Part shown: positions 53,518-62,428 of the stretch, one piece after another
Layout of the letters: every line of letters starts with the position of its first letter
How positions within the stretch are numbered: position 1 is the first letter of the stretch
NCBI RefSeq assembly: GCF_000633395.1
Contig: NZ_AYMU01000011.1
Coordinates: 62,001 to 126,000, forward strand
Origin: Pseudomonas sp. PH1b
Lineage (GTDB): Bacteria; Pseudomonadota; Gammaproteobacteria; Pseudomonadales; Pseudomonadaceae
DNA length: 64,000 bases
Direction: 5' to 3'
The notes under the pieces: model-generated
The model's input: the letters and a program-made list of their open reading frames with translations, nothing else
Told to the model about the DNA's origin: nothing
The model's database searches: none
Position numbers and translations under genes: made by a program

Positions 53518-54609
53518 TCAGGCGGGGACGGCTGCGGCCTTGTGCGCGCGCTGCAGTTGCTGGGCGGCATTGCGCAACAGTTGCTCGGTGGCGTTCCAGC
53601 CCAGGCAGCCGTCGGTCACCGAGACGCCGTAGCGCAGGTTGTCGCTCAGGGGCTGGCAGCCTTCGAACAGGTGGCTTTCCAGCATCACGCCCATCAGTGA
53701 TGTATTGCCCTGCAGGCGCTGTTCCAGCACCTCGTTGAATACCGCCGGCTGGCGCAACGGGTCTTTGCCGCTGTTGGCGTGGCTGCAATCGACCATGATC
53801 CGCGCCGGGATCTTCAGTTTCTGCAGCTCCTGGCGCACCTGGGCCACGCTCTGGCGGTCGTAGTTCGGCCCGCGATGGCCACCGCGCAGTACCAGGTGGG
53901 TGTCGGGGTTGCCCGGGGTCTGGATGATTGCCGGGTGGCCCTGGCTGTCGACGCCGAAGTGGCGGTGCGGATGAGCCGCCGAGCGCATGGCGTCACAGGC
54001 GATGGCGACGCCGCCGTCGGTACCGTTCTTGAAGCCCACGGGCATTTCCAGGCCACTGGCCATCTCGCGGTGGATCTGCGATTCGGTGGTGCGCGCACCA
54101 ATCGCGACCCAGCTCAGCAGGTCGTCGAAGTAGCCGGCGGCCATGGGCTGCAGCAGTTCGGTGGCAATCGGCAGGCCCAGGCGCAGCATGTGGCGCATCA
54201 GTTCCCGGGACAGGGTCAGGCCGCCGGCCATGTCGTCGCTGCCGTCCAGGTCCGGGTCGTAGGCCAGGCCTTTCCAACCCACGGTGGTGCGGGGCTTTTC
54301 GACGTAGGCGCGCATCACCAAGAGCATCTGGTCGCTCACCTCTTCGGCCAGGTGGGCCAGGTTGGCGGCGTATTCCAGGGCCGATTGTGGGTCATGGATG
54401 GAGCAGGGACCGACCACTACCAGCAGGCGCTGGTCGCGGCCTTCGAGAATGGCGCGTACCGCCTGGCGGTGGGTGGCGACTTGCTGGCTCAGGGCCAGGG
54501 ATAGCGGCAATTGCTGCTTGAGCTCCAGGGAGCTGGGCAGGCGCCGGGTCAGGGTTTCATTGGCGCTGACGTGGGCGGACAGGGGCAGGGCGGATACGGA
54601 CGAGTTCAT
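53518..54609 (-). CDS. 3-deoxy-7-phosphoheptulonate (DAHP) synthase, class I
   Basis: This enzyme of 363 aa condenses phosphoenolpyruvate and erythrose 4-phosphate, the first step to Phe, Tyr and Trp. Motifs of the AroF/G/H class: VVGPCSIHDPQSALEYA, RAYVEKPRTTVGWKG, GARTTESQIHREMASGL, GFKNGTDG, RGGHRGPNYD and VDCSHANSGKD. The start is the Met giving MNSSVSALPLSAHVSANE. Two aromatic-rich leader peptides and an intrinsic terminator precede it (54657-55092). Which aromatic amino acid inhibits the enzyme cannot be read from sequence, so no AroF/G/H letter is given. Confidence 0.93.
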   Translation of the reverse strand: MNSSVSALPLSAHVSANETLTRRLPSSLELKQQLPLSLALSQQVATHRQAVRAILEGRDQRLLVVVGPCSIHDPQSALEYAANLAHLAEEVSDQMLLVMRAYVEKPRTTVGWKGLAYDPDLDGSDDMAGGLTLSRELMRHMLRLGLPIATELLQPMAAGYFDDLLSWVAIGARTTESQIHREMASGLEMPVGFKNGTDGGVAIACDAMRSAAHPHRHFGVDSQGHPAIIQTPGNPDTHLVLRGGHRGPNYDRQSVAQVRQELQKLKIPARIMVDCSHANSGKDPLRQPAVFNEVLEQRLQGNTSLMGVMLESHLFEGCQPLSDNLRYGVSVTDGCLGWNATEQLLRNAAQQLQRAHKAAAVPA

Positions 54610-54656
54610 GTGCGGTCTTCCTGGGCGGGCGGCGGGTGGTTTCCCCGCACGCGGCC

Positions 54657-54809
54657 CTACTGGGGTGTTCGACAATTGGCCGTACTGGCCATAAGTGTGC
54701 AATTGCCACCGGTAGGTGACCGATCGGAGGCGGCAGGCTGTCCCGAACGGAGGCTGCTAAATCGCCAGGCGCTAAACATGTCGTAACGGTAATAGGTGGA
54801 GTAGTTCAT
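54657..54809 (-). CDS. Second aromatic-rich leader peptide of the DAHP synthase operon
   Basis: This short gene of 50 codons has GAGG 8 nt before its ATG. It starts MNYSTYYRYDMFSAWRF, with four Tyr, two Phe and one Trp in 17 residues; the rest is ordinary. It lies after the intrinsic terminator at 54871-54910 and before the DAHP synthase gene. No second strong terminator is seen between it and the enzyme gene. It might act in translational coupling, or ribosome stalling, as a second layer of control. Function is inference. Confidence 0.55.
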   Translation of the reverse strand: MNYSTYYRYDMFSAWRFSSLRSGQPAASDRSPTGGNCTLMASTANCRTPQ

Positions 54810-54870
54810 GGGGCAATCCTCAAATAAGTTCGGTGTGTTGCTGAAAGTCGTGGTGAAAAACGTCAAGCCT

Positions 54871-54910
54871 GAAAAAACAAAACCCCCGGTCGGGAGGCCG
54901 ACCGGGGGTT
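54871..54910 (-). terminator. Intrinsic terminator of the DAHP synthase attenuator
   Basis: On the minus strand a perfect 13-bp stem (AACCCCCGGTCGG / CCGACCGGGGGTT, plus-strand 54881-54910) with a 4-nt loop is followed by TTGTTTTTTC (54880-54871). It lies 48 nt after the stop codon of the first leader peptide and about 260 nt before the enzyme gene. A competing pairing exists (see the leader peptide entry), which makes it an attenuator. Confidence 0.88.
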
Positions 54911-54957
54911 GAGATTTCTCTGGTAGGCGACCCGTGAAGTTGGGCGCCGGTTGGGTA

Positions 54958-55092
54958 TCAGGCGCGCCAGTGGCTAAACCAATACCCAAAATAAAAGCTC
55001 ACCGGAGCCTTGTCGCCGTTGACCCAGGCAGCCGCAACCGAGCGCAGGGCGCTGGCGGTGTGGCGATGCAGGGAAAGGGTCTGGGACAACAT
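54958..55092 (-). CDS. Aromatic leader peptide (attenuator) of the DAHP synthase operon
   Basis: This 44-aa leader has GGAG 7 nt before the ATG. Near the end it reads SFYFGYWFSHW: three Phe, two Tyr and two Trp in 11 codons. Within those codons the RNA TTGGGTAT (54989-54982) is complementary to ATACCCAA right after the stop (54958-54951). The same downstream strand continues to CCAACCGG, which can pair with CCGGTCGG of the terminator's 5' arm (54905-54898) with one mismatch. Ribosome stalling for lack of charged aromatic tRNA would free that strand and prevent termination. The peptide, terminator and both pairings are visible; control of transcription by them is inference. Confidence 0.85.
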   Translation of the reverse strand: MLSQTLSLHRHTASALRSVAAAWVNGDKAPVSFYFGYWFSHWRA

Positions 55093-55253
55093 GGGGTTTC
55101 TCCGTGAAGTGGGGCGAGCTTACTAGAGGCCGGGGCCGGGATTCAATCAGTAATTTCTATGGCGGTTTGGCGTGGGAGGCTATGGATTAAGCCTGCAGGG
55201 GATTTATGCCACACTCGCACTTCCCGCCAGATTGCCCTTATCAAGGAATGCGC

Positions 55254-56012
55254 ATGTCTGATTTGACCCTCGCTGTCGCCCAGTCGGTGTCCGTTGCCGG
55301 CGACTTGCCGGCCAATATGGCCCGTCATCAGCAAATGATGCGTGAAGCGGCGGCGAAGGGCGTGCAATTGCTGGTGTTTCCCGAGCTGTCGTTGACGGGC
55401 TATGAGCCGCAACTGGCGGCCGAGTTGGCCCTGGCGCCGGATTCGCCGACGCTGCAGCCGTTGCGTGACCTGGCTCGGGAACTGGGGCTGACAGCGGTGG
55501 TGGGGATGCCGGTTCGCCTCCAGCCTCAGGCGCCGGTGTTGATCGGAGCGCTGGTGCTGGGGGCTGACGGTTCCCTGGCGCTCTACAGCAAGCAGCATCT
55601 GCATGCGGGAGAGGAGCGCGCTTTTGTCGCAGGCAGCGGCGGTGAGCCCGTGGTGTTCGGCGAGGCAATCGTGGCCCTGGCGGTGTGCGCGGATTTTTGC
55701 CATGCCAGCCACGTACAGGCCGCGGTGACAGCGGGGGCTGGAATCTACGCAGCCGGGGTGCTGGTCAGCGAGGGAGGCTATGCCCAGGACAGTGCGCTGT
55801 TACAGGCTTATGCCCGTGAGCACGGCATTTTGGTGCTGATGGCCAACCATGGTGGCCCCAGCGGTGGCTGGGCTTGCGCCGGGCGCAGTGCCATCTGGGG
55901 CGTTTGCGGCGAGTTGCTGGGGGCGGTGGAGGGCACGGGGGAGGCGCTGCTGATCGCCCGGCGCAGCGCTGGCCAATGGCGGGTCGATGGAATGGCGAGC
56001 GCGAATCGATGA
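55254..56012 (+). CDS. Carbon-nitrogen hydrolase (nitrilase superfamily)
   Basis: This 252-aa enzyme has the Glu-Lys-Cys triad E44 (FPELSLTGYE), K113 (YSKQHLHAGEER) and C145 (VCADFCHASH). These proteins hydrolyse amides such as deaminated glutathione or carbamoyl compounds; the substrate is unknown. The ATG at 55254 follows AAGGA by 6 nt. Its stop overlaps the start of the acetyltransferase gene (ATGA), so both are co-translated. Confidence 0.85.
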   Translation: MSDLTLAVAQSVSVAGDLPANMARHQQMMREAAAKGVQLLVFPELSLTGYEPQLAAELALAPDSPTLQPLRDLARELGLTAVVGMPVRLQPQAPVLIGALVLGADGSLALYSKQHLHAGEERAFVAGSGGEPVVFGEAIVALAVCADFCHASHVQAAVTAGAGIYAAGVLVSEGGYAQDSALLQAYAREHGILVLMANHGGPSGGWACAGRSAIWGVCGELLGAVEGTGEALLIARRSAGQWRVDGMASANR

Positions 56013-56485
56013 GCGCTTTCGAACTGCGTCCGGCGCTCGATCGCGACTTGGCATTCGCCCGGGACCTGACCCGTTCCACCATGCTGGGGTATTACATTCG
56101 CAATGACCTGCTGTGGCTTGACGAAGCCTTCGACGTGGCCTGGGCCGGCCGGGAAAATCTGCTGATTGGCCTGGGGCGCGAGGTGCTGGGCTTTGTCAGC
56201 CTGAGCCGGGATCAGCGGGCCCTGTATATCCGCGAGCTGCATGTGCTGGAAGCCTGGCGGGGAAAGGGAGCGGGGGCCTGGACGCTGGGCCGGGTGCTGC
56301 AAATGGCGGCCCAGGAACGGCGAGGATTGTTGCGCCTGACGGTGTTCAAGGGTAATCCGGCGCAACGCCTGTATGAACGGATGGGATTGCAGGTGGTGGG
56401 GGAGGACGACTGTTTCTGGCGCATGGAGCGCGCATCTGCCTTGCGTGTCGACGAAGCCTGCGATCCCGGCCCGGTCCTGTCCTAG
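56009..56485 (+). CDS. GNAT-family N-acetyltransferase
   Basis: This 158-aa acetyltransferase has a GNAT core with the acetyl-CoA loop EAWRGKGAGAWTLGRVLQ at about residues 76-93 and the C-terminal RLTVFKGNPAQRLYERMGLQVV. The N-terminus is ELRPALDRDLAF. The substrate is unknown. It is coupled to the nitrilase gene and its stop codon overlaps that of the convergent small HTH gene by 2 nt. Confidence 0.85.
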   Translation: MSAFELRPALDRDLAFARDLTRSTMLGYYIRNDLLWLDEAFDVAWAGRENLLIGLGREVLGFVSLSRDQRALYIRELHVLEAWRGKGAGAWTLGRVLQMAAQERRGLLRLTVFKGNPAQRLYERMGLQVVGEDDCFWRMERASALRVDEACDPGPVLS

Positions 56486-56718
56486 GCATCCTGCTGCGCT
56501 GGATCCAGGGCTTGGCCTTCCTCGGCGATCACGCCGTCCTTCATTCCCAGCAGCACCGCGACCTTGTGGGCTTCGCCGCGCTTGCCTTTCTTGCGGCCAG
56601 CCAGCACCTGATAGGTAGTGGCTGGATCAACCCCGTGTTCGCGTGCGAACTGTTGAACCGATTTACCTTGATATTCCAGCCAGGCCTTGGCTTGTGCGGC
56701 GGTGCGGATACCGGGCAT
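56482..56718 (-). CDS. Small helix-turn-helix DNA-binding protein
   Basis: This 78-aa protein has one predicted helix-turn-helix (SVQQFAREHGVDPATTYQVLAG, about residues 20-41) followed by a basic KKGKRGEAHK stretch and an acidic tail. It resembles the Cro/phage-type small binding proteins found singly in pseudomonad chromosomes. I use the Met at 56718; the 40 extra in-frame residues upstream have no ribosome site. The target is unknown. It is divergent from gacA, with about 300 bp between. Confidence 0.7.
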   Translation of the reverse strand: MPGIRTAAQAKAWLEYQGKSVQQFAREHGVDPATTYQVLAGRKKGKRGEAHKVAVLLGMKDGVIAEEGQALDPAQQDA

Positions 56719-57025
56719 AGTTCGAAACCGTTCAGATTTGTTCAAGGCTGCAGGATGTAACACCCCTAGGGGGGTATCGAACAGGATCATACATCCAAAT
56801 GGGTGGATCAGGTTCGTGGCCGAATGCAGGGAAAACACCCGGGTTCGGGGAAGGGAAGAAAGGTCCGCTGGACAGCGTGCGAACGTCAGCCATTCTTGTG
56901 CGAGGGGCGATTAGACCCTTATTGCATGCAGATGTTTTTTATATAGCGCTTGTGATTAGGTTTGTACGGCGCTTTTTTGCTAAGGTGTCCGGCAATCTAT
57001 AAAGACCAAATCGCGAGGTGTCTGC

Positions 57026-57667
57026 TTGATTAGGGTGCTAGTAGTCGATGACCATGATCTCGTTCGTACGGGCATTACACGAATGTTGGCTGACATCGAT
57101 GGCCTGCAAGTAGTCGGGCAGGCGGAGTCCGGGGAAGAGTCCCTGATCAAGGCTCGGGAGCTGAAGCCGGATGTGGTGCTGATGGACGTCAAGATGCCTG
57201 GCATCGGCGGCCTTGAAGCCACGCGCAAACTGCTGCGCAGTCATCCGGATATCAAAGTCGTCGCGGTGACCGTCTGCGAGGAAGATCCGTTTCCGACCCG
57301 GTTGCTGCAGGCCGGAGCGGCGGGCTACCTGACCAAGGGTGCCGGCCTCAATGAAATGGTTCAGGCTATTCGCCTGGTATTTGCCGGCCAACGCTACATC
57401 AGCCCGCAGATCGCTCAGCAACTGGTGTTCAAATCATTCCAGCCGTCCAGTGATTCTCCGTTCGACGCCTTGTCCGAACGGGAGATCCAGATTGCCCTGA
57501 TGATCGTCGGTTGCCAGAAGGTACAGATCATCTCCGACAAACTGTGCCTGTCGCCGAAAACCGTGAACACCTACCGCTACCGTATCTTCGAGAAGCTCTC
57601 GATCAGCAGCGATGTCGAGTTGACGCTGTTGGCGGTTCGCCATGGCATGGTTGATGCCAGCCTCTGA
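57026..57667 (+). CDS. gacA: GacA response regulator
   Basis: This 213-aa NarL/UvrY-type regulator has a receiver with D8, D9 and the phospho-acceptor D54 ([10 protein letters not shown]). A LuxR-type HTH ([34 protein letters not shown]) forms the C-terminus. It starts at TTG with GAGG 7 nt upstream, the known form of gacA in fluorescent pseudomonads. GacA drives transcription of rsmX/Y/Z small RNAs and secondary metabolism; none of those RNA genes was recognised in this window. uvrC starts immediately downstream, which is the conserved gacA-uvrC order. Confidence 0.95.
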   Translation: MIRVLVVDDHDLVRTGITRMLADIDGLQVVGQAESGEESLIKARELKPDVVLMDVKMPGIGGLEATRKLLRSHPDIKVVAVTVCEEDPFPTRLLQAGAAGYLTKGAGLNEMVQAIRLVFAGQRYISPQIAQQLVFKSFQPSSDSPFDALSEREIQIALMIVGCQKVQIISDKLCLSPKTVNTYRYRIFEKLSISSDVELTLLAVRHGMVDASL

Positions 57668-57668
57668 A

Positions 57669-59492
57669 ATGACCGACCTGTTTGATCCCAGCGCCTTTCT
57701 TTCTACCTGCAGTGGCCGTCCCGGTGTGTATCGCATGTTCGACAGCGATGCGCGCCTGCTCTACGTCGGCAAAGCCAAGAATCTGAAGAACCGCCTGTCG
57801 AGCTATTTCCGCAAGACTGGGCAGGCGCCCAAGACGGCTGCCCTGGTGGCGCGCATCGCGCAGATCGAAACCACCATCACCGCCAACGAAACCGAGGCGC
57901 TGCTGCTGGAGCAGACGCTGATCAAGGAATGGCGGCCGCCGTACAACATCCTGTTGCGCGACGATAAGTCCTATCCCTATGTGTTTCTGTCAGACGGCGA
58001 CTTCCCGCGTTTCAGCATCCATCGTGGGGCCAAGAAGCAGAAGGGCAAGTACTTCGGCCCTTACCCCAGCGCCGGGGCCATTCGTGAAAGCCTGAGCCTG
58101 CTGCAGAAGACCTTCATGGTCCGCCAATGCGAGGACAGTTATTACAAGAACCGCACCCGGCCCTGCCTGCAGTATCAGATCAAGCGTTGCAAGGCGCCCT
58201 GTGTCGGCCTGGTGGAGCCCGAGGTCTACGCCGAAGACGTGCGTCACTCGGTGATGTTCCTCGAAGGCCGCAGCAATGCCCTGAGCGATGAGCTGTCCAC
58301 GGCCATGGAAGCGGCTGCCGGCACCCTGGATTTTGAGAAGGCCGCCGAACTGCGGGACCAGATCTCCCTGCTGCGCCGGGTCCAGGACCAGCAGAGCATG
58401 GAAGGCGGTACCGGCGATGTGGATGTGGTGGCGGCGTTCGTCAACCCGGGAGGCGCCTGCGTGCACCTGATCAGCGTGCGCGGTGGGCGGGTGCTGGGCA
58501 GCAAGAACTTCTTTCCCCAGGTCGGCATCGAGGAGGAGGTGGCAGAGGTCATGTCGGCCTTCCTCAGTCAGTATTTCCTCAGCAGCCCCGAGCGCGACTT
58601 GCCAGCGGAGTTGATCGTCAATGTGGTGCACGAGGATTTTCCGACCCTGATCGCCGCCATCGAAGAGTTGCGTGGCCGTGAACTGACCATCAGCCATCGG
58701 GTGCGCGGTACCCGTGCCCGCTGGCAGCAGCTGGCGGTAACCAATGCCGAGCAGGCCCTGGGCGCGCGCCTGGCCAACCGGCAGCATGTGGCCGCGCGGT
58801 TCGACGCCCTGGCCGAAGTGCTGAACCTGGATGAGCCGCCGCAGCGCCTGGAGTGCTACGACATCAGCCATTCCAGCGGCGAGGCCACCGTGGCGTCCTG
58901 CGTGGTGTTTGGTCCGGAAGGGCCGTTGAAGTCCGATTACCGCCGCTACAACATCGAGGGCGTGACTGCCGGAGATGACTATGCCGCCATGCACCAGGCC
59001 CTGACCCGGCGCTTCAGCAAGCTCAAGGACGGCGAGGGCAAGCTGCCGGACATTCTCCTGGTGGACGGCGGCAAGGGGCAGCTGTCCATGGCCCGGGATG
59101 TGCTCAACGAGCTGGCGGTGCCGGACCTGATCCTGCTCGGCGTGGCCAAGGGGGCGACCCGCAAGGCCGGTTTCGAAACCCTGTACCTGAACGATGCAGC
59201 CCATGAATTCACCCTTAAGGGCGATTCGCCAGCGCTGCACCTGATCCAGCAAATCCGCGATGAGGCTCACCGCTTCGCGATCACCGGTCACCGTGCCCGA
59301 CGCGGCAAGACCCGGCGCACCTCGACCCTGGAAGGGGTCGCGGGCGTGGGGCCCAAGCGTCGGCGTGACCTTCTTAAACATTTTGGTGGATTGCAGGAAC
59401 TGTCCCGTGCCAGCATCGACGAAATCGCCAAAGCACCGGGAATCAGTAAAAAGCTCGCTGAGTTGATTTATGCAAGCCTGCACAGCGAGTAG
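57669..59492 (+). CDS. uvrC: UvrABC excision nuclease subunit C
   Basis: This 607-aa nucleotide excision repair nuclease has an N-terminal GIY-YIG domain ([20 protein letters not shown]) followed by the cysteine-rich [15 protein letters not shown]. Next come a UVR motif ([12 protein letters not shown], about 210-225), an RNase H-like nuclease ([22 protein letters not shown]) and C-terminal helix-hairpin-helix motifs ([16 protein letters not shown]). It lies 1 nt after the gacA stop and is probably co-transcribed with it. Confidence 0.97.
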   Translation: MTDLFDPSAFLSTCSGRPGVYRMFDSDARLLYVGKAKNLKNRLSSYFRKTGQAPKTAALVARIAQIETTITANETEALLLEQTLIKEWRPPYNILLRDDKSYPYVFLSDGDFPRFSIHRGAKKQKGKYFGPYPSAGAIRESLSLLQKTFMVRQCEDSYYKNRTRPCLQYQIKRCKAPCVGLVEPEVYAEDVRHSVMFLEGRSNALSDELSTAMEAAAGTLDFEKAAELRDQISLLRRVQDQQSMEGGTGDVDVVAAFVNPGGACVHLISVRGGRVLGSKNFFPQVGIEEEVAEVMSAFLSQYFLSSPERDLPAELIVNVVHEDFPTLIAAIEELRGRELTISHRVRGTRARWQQLAVTNAEQALGARLANRQHVAARFDALAEVLNLDEPPQRLECYDISHSSGEATVASCVVFGPEGPLKSDYRRYNIEGVTAGDDYAAMHQALTRRFSKLKDGEGKLPDILLVDGGKGQLSMARDVLNELAVPDLILLGVAKGATRKAGFETLYLNDAAHEFTLKGDSPALHLIQQIRDEAHRFAITGHRARRGKTRRTSTLEGVAGVGPKRRRDLLKHFGGLQELSRASIDEIAKAPGISKKLAELIYASLHSE

Positions 59493-59524
59493 AATGCCCA
59501 ATCACCTCGTAGCCAGTTGTGCCG

Positions 59525-60085
59525 ATGAATATCCCTAATCTGATCACCGTTCTACGCGTTCTGCTCATCCCGATTTTCATATTGCTGTTCTATTTGCCCT
59601 ATAGCTGGAGCTACATGGCGGCCAGTTCAGTATTTGCCTTCGCGGCCGCCACCGATTGGCTGGACGGCTACCTGGCGCGACGCCTGGAGCAGAGCACGCC
59701 CTTTGGTGCCTTCCTCGACCCGGTGGCCGATAAGCTGATGGTGGCCGTGGCCCTGGTGCTGCTGGTGCAAGAACACCACAACCTGTGGCTGACCTTGCCG
59801 GCCGCAGTGATCATCGGCCGTGAAATCGTCATCTCGGCCTTGCGCGAGTGGATGGCCGAGCTCGGCGCCCGTGCCCAGGTGGCGGTATCGAACATGGGCA
59901 AATGGAAAACCGCGGCGCAGATGCTGGCGCTGGTGATCCTGCTGGCCAACCCGTCGGATTTCAGCTTCTGGGTGCTGGTGGGTTACGCCTTGCTGTTGGC
60001 GGCAGCCGGCCTGACCTTGTGGTCGATGCTGCAGTATCTGCGTGCGGCCTGGCCTCACCTGAAAACCGACAACGAGAAAAAATAA
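59525..60085 (+). CDS. pgsA: CDP-diacylglycerol-glycerol-3-phosphate phosphatidyltransferase
   Basis: This 186-aa integral membrane enzyme makes phosphatidylglycerol phosphate. The CDP-alcohol phosphotransferase motif [20 protein letters not shown] plus LDPVADK is complete (DGx2ARx8Gx3Dx3D). There are four to five hydrophobic helices. An in-frame GTG at 59519 could start it two codons earlier; I keep ATG 59525. Order gacA-uvrC-pgsA-tRNA-Gly is conserved in the genus. Confidence 0.95.
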   Translation: MNIPNLITVLRVLLIPIFILLFYLPYSWSYMAASSVFAFAAATDWLDGYLARRLEQSTPFGAFLDPVADKLMVAVALVLLVQEHHNLWLTLPAAVIIGREIVISALREWMAELGARAQVAVSNMGKWKTAAQMLALVILLANPSDFSFWVLVGYALLLAAAGLTLWSMLQYLRAAWPHLKTDNEKK

Positions 60086-60104
60086 GTTTTTTTGAATCAA
60101 AGGC

Positions 60105-60132
60105 TTGACGCGCATTCTGATTTCTATAGAAT
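60105..60132 (+). promoter_or_regulatory. Promoter of tRNA-Gly
   Basis: TTGACG (60105-60110) and TAGAAT (60127-60132) are separated by 16 bp and lie 19 bp before the tRNA 5' end, a good sigma-70 match for a stable RNA gene. Confidence 0.7.
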
Positions 60133-60150
60133 GCGCAACACCAAGACGTT

Positions 60151-60226
<76 letters not shown>

Positions 60227-60266
60227 AACATAGCGCTGCAGACTTCCATTGAGGTCTGCAGCGATC

Positions 60267-60294
60267 AAAAAAAGGACCTTCGGGTCCTTTTTTT
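60267..60294 (+). terminator. Intrinsic terminator of tRNA-Gly
   Basis: GGACC-TTCG-GGTCC (60274-60287) is flanked by A7 and T7, so it can terminate in either direction. A second stem GCTGCAGAC / GTCTGCAGC lies just before it (60231-60262). Confidence 0.9.
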
Positions 60295-60408
60295 GTTGCG
60301 CGGGAACCGCTGAAGTTCAGCACGTATCCGCTAGGTTCAAGTCGTTTACGTGTGAACTCAGACTATGAATGGACAGATAAAAACCATACAGATCAGTAGC
60401 TTATAGTT

Positions 60409-60449
60409 CACTGTCCATTGTCCACTTTTTCCCAAATGGATGGACAGTG
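60409..60449. repeat. Inverted repeat at the left border of the insertion
   Basis: CACTGTCCAT (60409-60418) and ATGGACAGTG (60440-60449) form a perfect 10-bp inverted repeat around 21 bp, and TGGACAG also occurs at 60370. It lies between the tRNA terminator and the IS66 remnant and might mark an insertion or recombination end. Confidence 0.45.
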
Positions 60450-60589
60450 CTCCGTTTCGCTGCCCTGCGATGCTCCAGCAAAATACCTCTCCGCCTCGGA
60501 CAAGCAACCTGATAGCTCCAGGCCCTGTCTGGATTCGAAGGGTGGATGAGGCAAGGCAGGATGTTCAGCTCTGTTGGGGGTATCCAGTT

Positions 60590-61111
60590 AATCTGGTCTG
60601 CGATGATTTTGGTGGCTGCAAGGCCAGCTTCGAACTCGGGGTGACGGAGATCGGCTGCATGGCCCATGCGTGGCGCAAGTTCTTCGAACTGCACGCCACA
60701 AACAAAAGCACGCTCGCCGAACAAGCTCTTCGCTATATCCAATTGCTTTACGAAATCGAGAGTGAAGTCCGCGATCTGGAGCCAGATTTACGGCACCGAA
60801 TACGGCAGGAAAAAACCGTACCTGTGATGGAAAGTTTGCATGCCTGGATGACCGGCCGGCGCGATCTCGTGCCTGAAGGTTCGGCCATCAGCAGAGTCCT
60901 GGATTACAGCTTGAAACGATGGGCAGCGCTATCGCGCTACCTTGATGACGGGGCCGTACCCATTGACAACAATTGAGCTGAGAACCAAATCCGACCGTGG
61001 GCTCTTCGACGCAAGAACTGGCTATTTGCAGGATCGCTACGCAGCGGCAAACGGGCGGCAGCGATCATGAGTTTAATCCAGTCTGCACGGCTCAACAGGC
61101 ATGATCCGTAT
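60590..61111 (+). pseudogene. IS66-family transposase remnant
   Basis: This is the C-terminal part of an IS66 transposase. CDDFGGCKASFE with ELGVTEIGCMAHAWRKFFE contains a catalytic Asp region, and the final catalytic Glu lies in AENQIRPWALRRKNWLFAGS. The tryptophan codon expected after PIDNN is TGA (60974-60976), a nonsense mutation, although the reading frame continues intact beyond it to RLNRHDPY. The N-terminal two thirds and the inverted ends are missing. It shows that mobile DNA has entered next to the tRNA. Confidence 0.85.
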
Positions 61112-61435
61112 TCCGCACGCTGGAAGCTTGGAGACCCCCGCTGATCTTCAACCGACAAGCTACGCATTCGAACGTGGAAGCATGCCGAGAGGTTAACGAT
61201 CAGATACACCTGATAGTCAGCATGGACATGAAAGAGAGGTCGTATTTGCCTTTGGTGCCACATTAAAACTCATTAGAGATACTTATATTTGTGATGGGGT
61301 TGTATATGGTGGTGTGGCATTTTCTAACAAAAACTAAGAGGGTGCCTGTTCATGTGATTGAGGCTGAAATATCATAGTCTAGTTCGATGTAGGTTACTGC
61401 CGTAAAAATTGAGTTGTGCGGCAGGCTGTCTTGGG

Positions 61436-62077
61436 TCATTTGGCCATGTATGGCAGGCCTTGACAGAGAATAGAGAGCGGTATGATTGACTGGGGTTTTA
61501 TGCGGAATTCAGATGGTTTTTTCTCTATTATATTGCGCAATTTCTTAGCTTCGCGTGCGGTTTTTACCAATACTGCAATGGGGGCCTTAGGTAGTTTATA
61601 GCTACCCTCACATCGCCACTCGCGCTCATGGATCCAATTGACACCAAATCCATTTACGTCGTTTAATTGAACTACCCGCCAAAGCTCATGTTGGGAGATG
61701 CCGACTTTTTTCTCCTCCTTTTTAGATAAATACATCACGGGACGACATCCTTTTTTAAATGCATTTTTCTTTGTGATCACGATTCCGTATGGCTCATATC
61801 TCGGGTTATCTTTTTTTGTGTCCCGCTCATTTAAGACATATTTTAGCGAGCTGAGAGGAGTGTCCATAAAGCAGGTGGCGCGTTTATACCCTTTTATGAA
61901 TCCATCTGGCCCGCTTGATTTTATATGTCCGTCTTTGAGTATGGATATTAAGTTCTCGAAAGCGGAGTTCTTCTGTGGTTTTTTTGAGCGTCTTGTCAAA
62001 TGTACAAGGAATGGCGATAAATCTGGTCTTTCAAAGAATGGTAGATTGTTTTTTGGTTTTTTGTTTGCTTTCGCCAT
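61436..62077 (-). CDS. AT-rich gene, AbiGi-like candidate phage-defence protein
   Basis: This 213-aa protein has lysine-rich, AT-biased codons unlike its neighbours. Its pattern resembles abortive infection AbiGi/DUF2971-type proteins: FLVHLTRR near the start, RATCFMDTPLSSLKYVL, EPYGIVITKKNAFKKGCRPVMYL, and WIHEREWRCEGSYKLP. AAGGA lies about 8 nt before the ATG. It is alone: no obvious toxin, antitoxin or nuclease partner within 350 bp on either side. A defence role is inferred from family resemblance, composition and its place beside a tRNA and an IS remnant; the resemblance was judged by eye. Confidence 0.6.
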   Translation of the reverse strand: MAKANKKPKNNLPFFERPDLSPFLVHLTRRSKKPQKNSAFENLISILKDGHIKSSGPDGFIKGYKRATCFMDTPLSSLKYVLNERDTKKDNPRYEPYGIVITKKNAFKKGCRPVMYLSKKEEKKVGISQHELWRVVQLNDVNGFGVNWIHEREWRCEGSYKLPKAPIAVLVKTAREAKKLRNIIEKKPSEFRIKPQSIIPLSILCQGLPYMAK

Positions 62078-62428
62078 GAATCATTTCCTTGAAAGATTTG
62101 AATGTGGGTGAGTTATGCTTTTGACTTAAAGCATACTAAAGTATACCGAGTCCAGAGGGTGGTTGGGCGCTGCGTTAAGCTTACAGCTTGCCTAGAGCTA
62201 TAGTTTACTCTAACTGAGGCATGTCCCATGCCGTCGACTTCACCTACAGGTTCCCAACGCAATCCTGAAATGGACTTCGCCACCTTTACTGAGCTGCTCG
62301 CAGCTGGACGTCACCACCATTTTTTGCGGCCGATGGATGTGTGCTTCTGTTTGACACTGTGTTGAAGTACGACCGGGAGCTGAAGATATTGCTCCTGTCA
62401 GATTGCGTAAAATCTGATTACTTCCTGG
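62078..62428. other. 350-bp gap with only a weak 45-codon frame
   Basis: The first 140 bp are AT-rich promoter-like sequence for the divergent Abi-like gene. A frame 62228-62365 (starts MPSTSPTGSQRNPEMDF) has no clear ribosome site and no recognised relatives, so I do not call it a gene. It could be an IS-related fragment. Confidence 0.35.

Noticed and set aside
62228-62365. 45-codon frame starting MPSTSPTGSQ
   Set aside because: No ribosome site and no recognised relatives; it is as likely to be a chance frame or an IS fragment.
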